NCBI GenBank assembly: GCA_958450325.1
Contig: OY288256.1
Coordinates: 15,718,557-15,782,556 of the forward strand
From: Agrostemma githago
Taxonomy: Eukaryota > Streptophyta > Magnoliopsida > Caryophyllales > Caryophyllaceae
Direction of reading: 5' to 3'
Length of the DNA: 64,000 nt
This document shows, in pieces, positions 37,867 to 47,925 of this stretch. The position numbers and the translations under genes are program-made. The notes below the pieces were generated by a model. It saw only the letters and a program-made list of their open reading frames with translations, was not told the DNA's origin and did no database searches. Position 1 is the stretch's first letter, and the number at the start of each line of letters is the position of its first letter.

Positions 37867-38087
37867 GGGAGACCAAGACGCGTAAGGTGGGGCGGTTGGA
37901 GTTTTGAAGATACGATTTTGATACTTTCCAAAACCGTGAGACGGGAGTGTGATACATAGCTTAGGGCTTAAGGATTCCCGTGGCTTGACCTAGCGCCGTG
38001 GGTTTAGTGGGCCTCGGGTGTTCATCCCGAGGTTCGTAAAGTGTGCTTTGGCCCCTGCATGTGGCCAGCCCCCTGCCGGCCAGCCGA

Positions 38088-39680
38088 TGATGGTAAGGGA
38101 TTCGTCACGTCCCTAGCCAACAATAAAACACCGACTAACCTAGTGGGTAGCTAGGGCAAGTCGGGATCGTATCCACGAGGACGGTATATCAAGGTTTAGA
38201 CTAGGTCGGCCTAGATCGAGACTAGATTACCAAACAAACACAAAGAAAGCGATAATTGGAAAACTATGGTGGAGAAGAGATAACTAAGCTAATGATGAAC
38301 TAATCAAATAAACTAGAGTAAACGATGACTAACTAAGAGGATGAACTCAAATAATGGAAGAAAGTGGGGTAGGTCAGGTTCATAGGAGTAGAAGGGTAAT
38401 TGGGGTGACCAAGGGTATAGGTGTCTCCTAATCGCTAGAGTCGGTCCGGGCTCTCGCAACTTAGACCGATGTCAAGGTGGGTTCGGGCTCTCGCAACTTA
38501 GACCCTAGTCCGCGCTCTCGCGACTAAACTATTCTCAACATTTCCGCATCATAGACAAACAATGAGAAGATGAACACAAGTATGGGAAGCATGGCCACTA
38601 CAACTCACACGAGCATTTCAACGAACACATAGAGTGCCCACAATGTGACTAACAACAAAGATGTAACCTTTTCCTCTTAATCAACCCTAATCATCCATAA
38701 TCTACCCCTAATCCCCCTACTAACCCCACAAGATCACTACTCACTCATTATAAAGAGAAAACTAACATTCACAAGAGAAATCAATACTACAAAACCAACA
38801 TCCATAATGAATAACAAGAACAATAATACTAACAATATGAAAAGATGAAACTAGATTGAATAAACAAAGAACAAGAGTAAGAAAGATTATACCAACACTA
38901 GGATGAAGAAAAGATGCAATCTTGTATAAATAAGAACCCAAATAAAACCCAAGGTTGTCAAGCTTGGAGAATTCTTCAAGAACTTCTTAATACAAGAACT
39001 AATTACAATGATTAACTAAGGATTAACAAGAGATTAAAGCTAATTAGAGTAGCACTAATCTAGGGTTTTGAATTTTAATGGAGGCTTAAACTAGTCTAGG
39101 GTAAGATAAGATGTCCTAATATTACAAGAAGGGAGTATATATATGGGTACAAGAATGAAGGAGAAGAAAAGAAGAAGCCCGTGCTGCCATCTCTTCGTCC
39201 CGACCGGGACGGATCATCCCGAACGGGACGGCTCTATCATCCCGATCGGGACGGGTTGGTCCCGACCGGGATGGGCTCACAGTGGCACCCTTCAACGTGC
39301 ACCCCATCCCGAACGAGATGAGGCCATCCCGAACGGGATGGGTCTTGTAGGCCTCCCTTAAGAGCTCTTTGGTCCTTCCTTGCCTCTCATGGGCTTCTTG
39401 TCGATTCTCGGGACTCGGGATCGGGTCTCGGAGCCTCGGGATTGGGTCCCGAGGTCTCTGGGTCGATTCCAAGGCATCGAGTCATCGTTCCTTTACTCCG
39501 TTGGCTCCAAAATGTGTATGTATCGAGTCGGAATCGCTCCAACTCTTCCAAATCGGTCTCGGGAACCTGAAACGAACTAAAGAAAGCATAAGAAGCCTAT
39601 GAATCGCTCCAAAGGAGCGATTCTACAAGGAAAATGGGACCCACAACACAACAAATAGGCACTACAAACTACACTTATCA
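38088..39680 (-). mobile_element. Solo LTR H (relative of LTR G)
   Basis: A 1,593-bp TG...CA unit flanked by GCCGA (38083-38087) and GCCGG (39681-39685). The 5' LTR of A has TGACG at this point, which favours GCCGA as the original target. The end CACTTATCA, the TATA-like box (CCCATATATATACTC on the minus strand, 39132-39146) and the block with GTCGGGATCGTATCC match the G family. It has no internal region. Confidence 0.85.
39197..39345. promoter_or_regulatory. CCCGANCGGGA palindrome cluster in LTR H
   Basis: Copies such as TCCCGACCGGGAC, TCCCGAACGGGAC and TCCCGATCGGGAC occur upstream (minus orientation) of the TATA-like box. The cluster corresponds in place to that of LTR G, but the core dinucleotides differ. 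Confidence 0.6.
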
Positions 39681-40611
39681 GCCGGCGTGCACACTCAGTT
39701 TTTCCGCTTATTTTGTATAACTAAGGAAGGATTGTTTTGTTTATCATTATCACTTTTCATAAATTAGATTATATTACATTAGAAAAGCTACGTGACTCTT
39801 AGCATTCTAGCACTCAGTTTCAACTCGTACTTGATTTCGGTAAATTTGTTTATGCAATTTTTAGTTTTATGTTTCAATCTTCATCGTGAATTACTTAGTT
39901 CGTCGTAATTTTCTTTTTTTACAATTCGTTGCTCCGTTTAGTTCGCTAGATTCTCGTTTGTTTATCGTTAGATTTATTTGCTTCCCTTTTTATCATGAAT
40001 TTTATGTATGCGATTTGTTGTTTCGTAATTATAATGAGTAGCTAATTTTCTCGCTAGGGTCGAGGGGGGTCGATGGTTTATTATACGATTATGTTGCTTC
40101 GATACTAAATTTATAATTATGCTAGTACCATTTTCGCGTGCTTTATTTGTCGATTAATTTGTTAAAGGCCACAACATTTTAATCTGTTTGGGAAATTCTA
40201 GTTCCTGTGCAAAAGCCGAATTAGGATTAGATCACGCGCGATTTGGTAGGGAGTCTAATAAGTTGCGAGAGCCCGTTAGATCCTTCCTAGGTTGATACGA
40301 TTCAAGAGAACGTATTATAGCCGACTAGCACGTTTATGCATTTATTATCTTGTTGCCTAATTGTCGAATATTTATCGTGAACCCGTGACCTTAGTTTTCC
40401 TCTCATTGTTAGAATCCTTTATTCATTTTCGTATTTTAGTAGTGTTTTTATATTTTTCCATCACTCAACCCGCTTAGAGCATTTTAAAATCGTCATAGCT
40501 ATTAGACGTGTTTAATTGTTTCCCTGTGGATACGATACCTTGCTTGCCGCTATATTTTTGTTAGTAGCATTGGGTTTATCTTGATTGGGTGAGACAACTT
40601 AACCAATATCA

Positions 40612-41092
40612 TTTATATAGAGAATGAAAGGATTGAAAGGACGGGGATACGAGTTTCTGAAGAGTTGGAACTCTTCAAAATTTCGCACAAGATTCTGTTT
40701 GAACTGATTTGGCGCCAAAATTTTGCGTCGGGGGCCGGCATAGCACCCGAATCTCGGTACCCAGGGCGCTTCACCCCTGGGACCCCAACTCACTGACCGG
40801 CTAGCGAGACCCCCGTTAGAGGGGTACCGTATGAAAACCCGATACCGTAAATTCACAAATAATAATATATAAGCCTACACTCCGTACTACCCGAACTTCT
40901 ATTCTATTATATTATATTGAATTCACACATCCGCAAAACCAAAACTGAGTATGCTAAAATGAACTGATATTTACAAATAAATCACCAACATATAATCCCA
41001 ATTATAGGTGTCTTTCTTCAACTAATCCATACTATACGTAATCCTAAATTAATCAATATTATGCCTTAATTAATTAATCTTGCATTATTTCA
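40612..41092. other. Unresolved intergenic stretch
   Basis: Starts with the TTTAT duplication of element A. A TTTGGCGCC word at 40708-40716 recalls a primer-binding site, but the following bases do not match tRNA-Asp. No coding sequence recognised. Confidence 0.4.
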
Positions 41093-41280
41093 GGTATACC
41101 ATGATGAGGACATCGCATCAATAAACGGTTAAACCCTTCCCAACATTCATGTAGAGACTTCTTATATTCTTGCTCGAATGTGAGAATATCTTTATTCAAT
41201 TGTCGCAACCTCTCGGGAGGGAAATATAGTACTTCTCAAGAAACACTCTCTTTAGCTCGAGCCATGTACGAATCGAGCTC
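41093..41280 (-). pseudogene. Retrotransposon gag remnant
   Basis: The minus strand reads WLELKRVFLEKYY, then after a 1-base shift FPPERLRQLNKDILTFEQE, then YKKSLHECWEGFNRLLMRCPHHG. This is the retrotransposon gag core (compare FYKHYYPP and ERFKKLVKEYPHHG in element A). It is from a different, older gypsy element, and no other part of it is recognisable nearby. Confidence 0.7.
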
Positions 41281-41578
41281 AGGCCTAAGAAATACAACCA
41301 ATCCCTCGCTGTCACAAGAGGACTATTTCAACCCCTTTGAAAGACTCGTGTGCCACTTAACTCGTAGTCTCGTTACAAGTTAGGTCAGGCAAATCCAAAT
41401 ACCACGCCTTAAGTTGGATTGATAAGATCAAATAAGTATAGAACAAGTAAACTAAGTCGTAAGGGAAAGATACCCCACATTGATTGAAGATGTCCTATTT
41501 ATGAGCTTTGCTAAAAGGGATTTGAAATACTACTCATATCAACCAAATGCACTTTCTTTTTTGGTCATCCATGCAAAA

Positions 41579-41640
41579 GAACTCCGCAATTAAGCATGCT
41601 TTGCTGGAAGTAGTCTAAGAATGGGTGACCTCTTGAGAAG
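41579..41640 (+). repeat. 5S rRNA-like segment in Cassandra LTR (left)
   Basis: AACTCCGCAATTAAGC and ATGGGTGACCTCTTGAGAAG match the 3' half of plant 5S rRNA with several changes. It is not a functional 5S gene, because the 5' domain is absent. Confidence 0.75.
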
Positions 41641-41892
41641 GTTTCCAGGATGCGCATGAGTGAGGTTAAAATGTGCATGAGTAGTCTAAGGATGGATGAC
41701 CTCTTGATTTGTGCTGCCAGGCGCAACGAGGACGTTGCATTCTTCAAGTGGGAGTGATTGAAACACCCCACATTGATTGAAGATGTCCTATTTATGAGCT
41801 TTGTTTAAAGGGATTTGAAGTACTACTCATATCAACCAAGTGCACTCGACTAACATTTCCGGTCCTACCTTCCCAGGAGGTCACCCATCCTT

Positions 41893-42311
41893 CTTTTTTT
41901 TGGTGAAATGTAAATAAAAATTATATTGACAAAATAAAAAATGTGTTGGAGGTTAGACCCTCCTTACATCATCAAGCTAGTTATCCAATCCTTGTTCTTT
42001 CTAGAGTTTATTTCTTTACAAGAAGCATTCAATTTTAGTCTAAATTCCTCTTTGATCTATTTCAGTACAAACTCAGGTCGCATAACCGTTTGCTCAACCC
42101 TTGCCTTGTTTCTCTGATTCCATATATGATAAACAGCTGCATTTGTAACTCCATTAATCAGCCCCCTCCTTAATTTGGTCCCTCTTCTTGCTAGTCTCCA
42201 TGTCGTCGATCCACCTGTGGGTATATTCAGCTTTGTCCATTCATTAATCAATCCTAACACTCATGAGCTATACCCACAGTCGAAAAATAGATGTTCCAAG
42301 GTCTCACTCGT
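41893..42311 (-). mobile_element. 5'-truncated LINE inserted in Cassandra LTR
   Basis: A 419-bp insert with a 16-bp target duplication GAGGTCACCCATCCTT (41877-41892 and 42312-42327). On the minus strand it ends in a short A-run (after CATTTCACC). It encodes the C-terminal part of a LINE reverse transcriptase protein, including TNAAVYHIWNQRNKARVEQ, typical of the zf-RVT region. Confidence 0.85.
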
Positions 42312-42312
42312 G

Positions 42313-42368
42313 AGGTCACCCATCCTTAGACTACTTCCAGCCAAGCACGCTTAACTGCAGAGTTCTTT
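42313..42368 (-). repeat. 5S rRNA-like segment in Cassandra 3' LTR
   Basis: Minus strand: ACTCTGCAGTTAAGCGTGCT, then AAGGATGGGTGACCTC. This is the site where the LINE landed. Confidence 0.75.
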
Positions 42369-42736
42369 TACATAGATGACCAAAAAAGAAAGTGCACTTG
42401 GTTGATATGAGTAGTACTTCAAATCCCTTTAAAAAAAGCTCATAAATAGGACATCTTCAATCAATGTGGGGTGTTTCAATCACTCCCACTTGAAGAACAT
42501 AACATCCTCGTTGCGCCTGACAGCATAACCGCTGACCCAGAATCCACCCCCGCTAAATGCCAAATGTGCACGGTCGCAGGGTTGCTCTAATACCATTTGT
42601 AACACCCCGGCCCAAACTAGGACCGGAAATGTTAGTTGTGGTAGCTCACTAGGCTTTGTACTGGTCCCACAGACCAACACGGGTCTTTTCCAGCGCATTT
42701 TAACCTCACTCATTAACATCCTGGAAACCTTCTCAG

Positions 42737-42790
42737 GAGGTCACCCATCCTTTGACTACTCCCAGCCAAGCACGCTTAACTGCGGAGTTG
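42737..42790 (-). repeat. 5S rRNA-like segment in Cassandra 5' LTR
   Basis: Minus strand: ACTCCGCAGTTAAGCGTGCT, then AAGGATGGGTGACCTCCTGA. It is the closest of the three to plant 5S rRNA. Confidence 0.8.
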
Positions 42791-43014
42791 TTTTGCATGG
42801 ATGACCAGAAAAGAAAGTGCACTTGGTTGATATGAGTAGTATTTCAAATCTCTTTAAGCAAAGCTCATAAATCATAAGATGAATGAGATGGTAGCATAAA
42901 AAGCCTGTCATTTAAGCATGTAAATCAAGTAAAGAGAAAAATATCTTTTTACTTAAAGTTTAAACATAAAGTGTTATGTAAATTAAAGTTGTAATCAAAG
43001 GTGTGACTACATGG

Positions 43015-43479
43015 TGTCACGGTCCAAAAAGGCCTCTCTTTAGTTGTAGGTTGATAAAAATAAGGATCGTAAAATTATTAAAAGCATTTCAAAGCAATAG
43101 AAAGTAATTATTTACGAAACTTCGTAAAATCATTAAAGACTAAATTTTCTTAAATAAAAAATATTTCTTAGTTGGAAATATTATTATATAAATAGGTTTA
43201 GACATTTTTAGGAAAAGAAATAACTTAAATCCAAGCTTAAAACGTTAATTCGTAGAGAAATAGAATTTTCCTCGCGGAAAAAATAAATAGTTTACGTTGA
43301 AAATCGAATAAATAGGTTTAAAAGAATTAAAATATTTTAAAATAAAACTAAATATTATTTGACTCGAAAATAAAAACAATGCTTGGAAAAATGATGAAAC
43401 AAAAAACAGAAACGTGATAGAGTTACGATGAAGTCATAACGGAAAATATAAAAGCGTTCGGAAAATAGCGGGTGTTACA
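43015..43479 (-). repeat. Fragment of a family-C LTR
   Basis: Homologous to about 12410-12879 (the end of element C), ending GCGGGTGTTACA. It is more diverged from C than the C LTRs are from each other. The rest of that LTR is missing on the left. Confidence 0.75.
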
Positions 43480-43730
43480 GCACTCGATCGAGTACTCTGC
43501 ATGACTCGATCGAGTGACCCCCATAGGCTTCCAACGTAGACTTAGACGCGACATAAGTCTCATCAAATCATTTTTTTACAACTTTTAGTCGTCACGTGTT
43601 AATCCAATTACATGCCTCCCTTTTCGAAATCATGCATCGCATCCTCACTCTAACCATCTAACCCATTTATATTATCGTTATGCTCAAGTATTGTATTTCC
43701 GAGTTGTATTTCTGCCCATGTAATTTATAA
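43480..43730 (+). repeat. F-family LTR (F''), left part
   Basis: Joined to 47328-47925 once the Helitron is removed. The combined sequence parallels F' (62.9-63.4 kb), for example the AATTTAT to GCATGCTAAACC stretch. It begins with two ACTCGATCGAGT palindromes (43483-43514), the same 12-mer as in element B. Confidence 0.5.
43483..43514. promoter_or_regulatory. Two ACTCGATCGAGT palindromes in LTR F''
   Basis: Perfect copies at about 43483-43494 and 43503-43514, at the left edge of the surviving F'' sequence. Elsewhere this exact 12-mer is seen only in element B. Confidence 0.6.
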
Positions 43731-43952
43731 CTAGTTTTTGTGCCCGTGAAATTCACGGGGCTTGCGATGGTGTGTTTGTGCGATCTCCGTTAGTGCAGTG
43801 TCTTCTTTGTGAGGTTTTGTTGGCAACGCAATGGGCAATTGGTGAAAGAGTGGAAATGTTTAATGTTTGGTTTTGTTACCCGAAGTTGTGCAAATGAACA
43901 CACTGTACGATGCGACGGAGAAGTAGAATAGATAAACCTTCAATGGTCGGAG

Positions 43953-44340
43953 TTGATATTTGTGGCTGTGAGCAGATCGGGGGGTAACTCGGTTCTCCAA
44001 CTTCAGAATTGTTTCCTCCCTTTTTAGCGCAGGGCGCGGTCGTGGATTCGGAAGCCGCAGTTACTGTCTCCCCCCCCCCCCCCGGCCCGATTCCCTAGTG
44101 GATCCATCCGGGGAGCTGATTCTTTTCCTCTTCCGACCCCTTCCTTGATATTTGTGGCTGTGAGCAGATCGGGGGGTAACTCGGTTCTCCAACTTCAGAA
44201 TTGTTTCCTCCCTTTTTAGCGCAGGGCGCGGTCGTGGATTCGGAAGTCGCAGTTACTCTCTTCCCCCCCCCCCCCCCCGGCCCGATTCCCCAGTGGATCC
44301 ATCCGGGGAGCTGATTCTTTTCCTCTTCCGACCCCTTCCT
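43953..44340. repeat. Tandem duplication, about 192-bp unit, with poly-C runs
   Basis: Two near-identical copies start TTGATATTTGTGGCTG at 43953 and 44145. Each has a run of about 14-18 C (44071-44084 and 44261-44278) differing in length. The GC-rich content looks like captured gene or UTR sequence. Confidence 0.85.
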
Positions 44341-45263
44341 GATCGGCTTGGAGGCGGTGGAGGCCGGGTTTTTCTCGTTTCGGCCATAATATTTCTTCTC
44401 TACTCCCTATTTCTCTTTGTTAGATGAGCGTATAGGCGACGAATGTGAGGATTCAACCCCAACTGTGGTTGTGGCTGCATTGGAGGTGTGGCCTAGTAGG
44501 GGGCCGGGTGTGTAAGTAATAGGTAAGAACACAGAAAACGGCAAGGAAAACAACAAAGGAAAAGCGAGGAAAGAACAGAAGCTTTGGCACAAAAAGTAAT
44601 GGAATAAAGAGTTCGATCGATTACCTACCCTCATGGCTGGCAACATAAGAATGCAGTGTGGTGGGTGTATAAATATTAAATAGTCAGTGTAAAATCGGTA
44701 GCATCAGAATGCAGTTTGTGTTGAGTACGCACCCTTGATTTTCACAACATGCTAAGCGTAGAATCAGACCGTAATATTATAGATTGATTCAAAATAAGTA
44801 TGTTCATAAAAAAATATATATTCCAAAATCCAAATGCCCATTTGCATATGTTCGTTCTACTCCAACCAGTAGAATTTATGTTGACCTAATTAGTAGATTA
44901 ATTTACAAATTTACCAAATCATCGATAATGATGTGTTCTTTCAACCTCAACCTTAATTAAATACCCTTCACAAAAGATAAATAAATGATCGAGAATGAAA
45001 AAATAGTTAAACCGAAACTCATTTTAAAATCCGGAGATACATGGTCGTCAAAGTGTTATTTTGAATAGTCCGAGTGTACCAGTCAAACGGGGAAAACATA
45101 AACATAGATTATGCAAGGCATTATATAAGATCAAAATTCAAAATTTATCATGCATACAAATAAAGATAAGAAATGGGGAGCATTTTGTTTGTTGTAATAT
45201 CACTTTTGATAACACAATTGTATATCAAAGTTGATGCACAAACATATGTAGAATGGTGAGGAT

Positions 45264-45796
45264 TAGGGGTGTAAACGAGCCGAGCCGAGCACGAGCTTGG
45301 CCTTGCTCGACTCGTGCTCGTTAAGCGAAATTCGAACTCGAGCCGATCTCGAGCTTACCCGAGCTTGAAAAAATTGAGCTCGGAACCAAGCTCGCGAGCT
45401 AAAATGCGAGTTCGAGCCGAGTTCGAGCCTAACTCGAGCCTATATATAATTATTAAAATTTATGTTTTTTTGCACCGATGTGTTTTAATAAATTGGGATT
45501 CAAAAAACATAAACAAACGTATTAGACAAATCAATAAAAATATTTATATGGTGAAAAAAATATGTAATTATTATTAGTATTTTTTTAATAAACAAGAACA
45601 AAATATTAACTAATCACATCAAATCGAGCTGCTCGCGAATTTTTCGAGCCGAGCCACGCCTTGCTCATCTCGGCTCGTTAAGTTGTCGAGCCGAGCCCGA
45701 GCTCGAGTCGAGCTCGCACGAGCCGAGCTTTGACCGAGCTTTGACCGAGTCGAGTTCGAGCTGCTCGCGAGCTGTCTCGTCTCATTACCACCCCTA
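45264..45796. mobile_element. hAT-type MITE
   Basis: A 533-bp unit with terminal TAGGGGTG/CACCCCTA and a perfect 8-bp target duplication GTGAGGAT (45256-45263 and 45797-45804). The arms are packed with GAGCCGAGC and GAGCTCG words, and the centre is AT-rich. It is nested in the Helitron. Confidence 0.88.
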
Positions 45797-45843
45797 GTGA
45801 GGATAAATAAGTCAGTGTAACTGGCAATGGTAAATGAAATTAC

Positions 45844-45949
45844 CTTGGATCAGATGATGACAGCCGCAGGACAGCAATTATGTGCTGACTTCGGCCACTT
45901 CTTGAGGGAGGTGGTGGTCTGAATACGTTGACCCGTGAAGTTGATACCG
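45844..45949 (-). pseudogene. Captured exon fragment 2 in Helitron
   Basis: On the minus strand it is bounded by an acceptor (CTCTTAACAG) and a donor (AAG then GTAATTTC). Joined to exon fragment 1 it stays open: the one leftover base plus CG gives Ala, then VSTSRVNVFRPPPPSRSG. The protein is not recognised. Confidence 0.4.
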
Positions 45950-46069
45950 CTGTTAAGAGAAGTAGGAGACCATGATTAGCTATGCACAGCAACGATCAAA
46001 TGCATTCGAGTTTCCACCAAATACGTTCCCGTAATGTAGATTAAATCACAGGGCGAATATGACATAGAT

Positions 46070-46860
46070 TGCCAACAATAAAACAGAGAAATTGAACATC
46101 TAAAATGAAGAAAGCAATCAAATTGAGCAGCAAATTAAAAGAATCAATCAATCAATGAACTGCAAAAACCAAGAGATAAAGCAAATTGAACAACTAGAAA
46201 TCCAAAATCAATCAAATTGAGCAGCAAAAATTAAAAAATAATCAATCAATGCTCTGCGAAAATCAAGAAATCAATCAAATTGGACATTGAAAGTTTAAAA
46301 TTTAAACAATGGGCTGCCAAGAATTAAGAAATCTAAGCTGAAAAATGAAGAAATATAACCCAACCCTAAAACATCAAAAAATCACAAAGCAATCAAATCG
46401 AGCAACGAAATAAGCTATGAAGCTTAGAAATGAAAAAATCAGTCAGTGGACTGCCGAGAATGAAGAAATGTAAGCTAAAAAATGTAGAAAATCACAAAGC
46501 AATCAAACTGAAGAATCTAAGAAATCCAAAAGACAGTCAGTGGACTGCCAAAAATGGAGGAATGTAAGCTTAAAAAATTAAGAAATCTAATCCAACCCTA
46601 GAGTAATCAAATTAAACATCAAAAAATCACAAAGCAGTCAAATTGAACAACAGAATAAGCTAAGAATCTCAGAAATCAATCCAATTGAACTGAATAAATC
46701 GTGAAATTAATCAAACTGAGCAGGCCGGAAATCGGGAATCAATCACAGTGAATCGAATAAATAGAGAAATCAATGAAAATGAACAGCAAAAAAAAAAAAG
46801 AAATCAGTCAAATAGAACAGCAAAAACAGAGAAATCAGCCCCAAAAAACCTAATAATTTA
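46070..46860. repeat. Degenerate AATCAATCAAATTGAGCAG repeat tract
   Basis: At least ten imperfect units of roughly 40-70 bp built on AATCAATCAAATTGA, GAGCAGCAAAA and AAGAAATC. It lies where an intron between the two exon fragments would be. Confidence 0.65.
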
Positions 46861-46899
46861 GCCTAGCACTTCAACTGAGGATGTAGTACAACTACTTAC

Positions 46900-47059
46900 C
46901 GATGAAGACGGACGCCGCTGGCAGCAACTTTTTGAGCAAGGCGGCGCCGAAGGTGCAGAGGGGCGAAAAGAGGAATGCAAGGGACGGCGTGATTTTGTCA
47001 TATGAATGTACTTGGGAGGTATAAATAGTCTCAAATAACTTCAGGTCATTGGATGCCAT
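46900..47059 (-). pseudogene. Captured exon fragment 1 in Helitron
   Basis: Minus strand ATG at 47059 gives MASNDLKLFETIYTSQVHSY and continues open for 53 codons to a donor (CATCG then GTAAGTAG). It includes SLAFLFSPLCTFGAALLKKL, a hydrophobic stretch. No family recognised. It likely derives from a host gene picked up by the Helitron. Confidence 0.45.
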
Positions 47060-47327
47060 TGTAACTGCAAGGAGCTTTAATGGAGGGGAGCTTTAATGGA
47101 GGAATAAATGTGATGTAATGGAGGAAGATTCTTTCTCGAGGTGAAGAGGGGAGCAAGAACAGGGGTAGATTAGTTAAGACAAAGCAGATTAGTTAGGCAA
47201 TGGGTTAGGGGTAGATTAGTTAGGGAATGAGTTTGGTGAGCTGGCATTTGGCTGCCACATGTCGATCTCTTGAAGATTGTTAGATTAAGTAACTATGAGG
47301 GAATGACTTTTTATAGTTTTATATAGA

Positions 47328-47925
47328 TTTATTTACGAGCTTTTATTTTTGATGTTTGCATTTATAGCATTTAAATGAACATCGCATGCTAAACCACTTT
47401 GACATAAACCGAGATGCATTAAATGACATAGCAACACGTATTATATTTATGTACATAAATTAATGTTTGCATATCATTTTACTGAATTACTAGCGCGCGT
47501 ATTAAAAAACCGATCAATATCTTAGTAGAAGTCGCTATGTGCGGGTGGGGTTGGGTGTCCTTTGTCGGCTTCCCAACACGTACCCCCACCCCTTACTCAG
47601 AACCTCGATTTCCGGATGCCCGAAACCGTTGGCGCACGAGAGTCATTCGATATACGATACCCGATAACTCGGCATCGGTATTGTAATGCAAAGGGACGAA
47701 CCCAACAAGCTCTAGTATGTATTAAAGCGGGCCGTGCTTTGTGCAGGATACGCCTTAGTATAGAGTGGGTTTGAACGGGCCCGAATTCCCACAAAGTTCG
47801 GTGGCGACTCCTATTTTGATTTAAATTTCGACCCGAGAATTATCTCACACGGGAAACATATCGCTACCCAAACTCGTGCGTGGCCGCGTCGGGATGGACC
47901 TATGTCACGTCCACACTATGAAAGA
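47328..47925 (+). repeat. F-family LTR (F''), right part
   Basis: Homologous (inverted) to 28433-29050 of block F. A shared GTCGCCACCGA segment reads GGTGGCGAC on the plus strand here (47800-47808). It ends ACGTCCACA at 47925, a plausible LTR terminus. Confidence 0.6.

Larger units (their letters stand above)
28433..38037 (-). mobile_element. LTR block F (solo-LTR-like), split by element G
   Basis: Outside element G, 28433-29239 and 36959-38037 form one LTR-like unit of about 1.9 kb. The right part is homologous, inverted, to 62093-63439 (F'). The left part is homologous, inverted, to 47328-47925 (F''). It starts TGTGGACGT on the plus strand, matching the terminal ACGTCCACA of F''. A TATA-like box (CCTATAAATA on the minus strand) lies at 37781-37790. 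No primer-binding site or coding sequence is seen. The right boundary at about 38037 is uncertain: no CA end or clear TSD is present. Confidence 0.6.
717..40611 (+). mobile_element. Element A: decayed Athila-type Ty3/gypsy retrotransposon, host of a nested insertion cluster
   Basis: The 5' LTR (717-2189) and interrupted 3' LTR (38038-40611) share about 975 bp of aligned sequence. A tRNA-Asp primer-binding site follows the 5' LTR. Gag, protease, RT, RNase H and integrase fragments lie in the standard gypsy order on the plus strand. TTTAT flanks both ends (711-715 and 40612-40616), though the left copy is separated by one base from the TG start, so the left boundary is approximate. Removing the insertions C, D, B, F+G and H leaves about 7.8 kb, short for the lineage. 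The integrase C-terminus, the region after it and the first part of the 3' LTR are missing. Many stops and frameshifts show it is inactive. Confidence 0.85.
38038..40611 (+). repeat. 3' LTR of element A, 5'-truncated and interrupted by solo LTR H
   Basis: 38038-38087 plus 39681-40611 match 1215-2189. The first 500 bp of the LTR are missing at the junction with block F. It ends ATATCA at 40611, followed by TTTAT. Confidence 0.85.
41471..42871. mobile_element. Rearranged Cassandra TRIM with 5S rRNA-like LTRs
   Basis: The right half is a minus-strand Cassandra: 5' LTR 42598-42871 (ends TGTTACA on the minus strand, lacks its first ~36 bases), primer-binding site (TGGTATTAGAGC on the minus strand), about 120 bp internal, then 3' LTR 42313-42474. 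The left half (41471-41876) holds parts of two more LTRs and an internal fragment in the plus orientation. LTR-LTR order is therefore inverted within 1.4 kb. Each larger LTR contains a 5S rRNA 3'-domain sequence, the hallmark of Cassandra. No protein is encoded. Confidence 0.8.
43731..47327 (-). mobile_element. Non-autonomous Helitron with captured gene pieces
   Basis: On the minus strand it starts TCTATATAAAACTATAAAAA at 47327 and ends at 43731 in CACAAAAACTAG, preceded by the hairpin CCCGTGAATTTCACGGG (43744-43760). It lies between host A and T, the Helitron rule, and creates no TSD. No Rep/helicase is encoded. It contains a 192-bp tandem duplication, a hAT MITE, two putative exons and a degenerate repeat tract. 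It split an F-family LTR. Confidence 0.75.

Noticed and set aside
40708..40716. TTTGGCGCC resembling a primer-binding site
   Set aside because: The following bases do not match tRNA-Asp and no LTR end precedes it.
41579..42790. Possible 5S rRNA genes
   Set aside because: Only the 3' domain of 5S rRNA is present and each copy lies in a Cassandra LTR.
46070..46860. Possible CRISPR-like or satellite array
   Set aside because: Units are too irregular in length and sequence, and the context is a plant Helitron.
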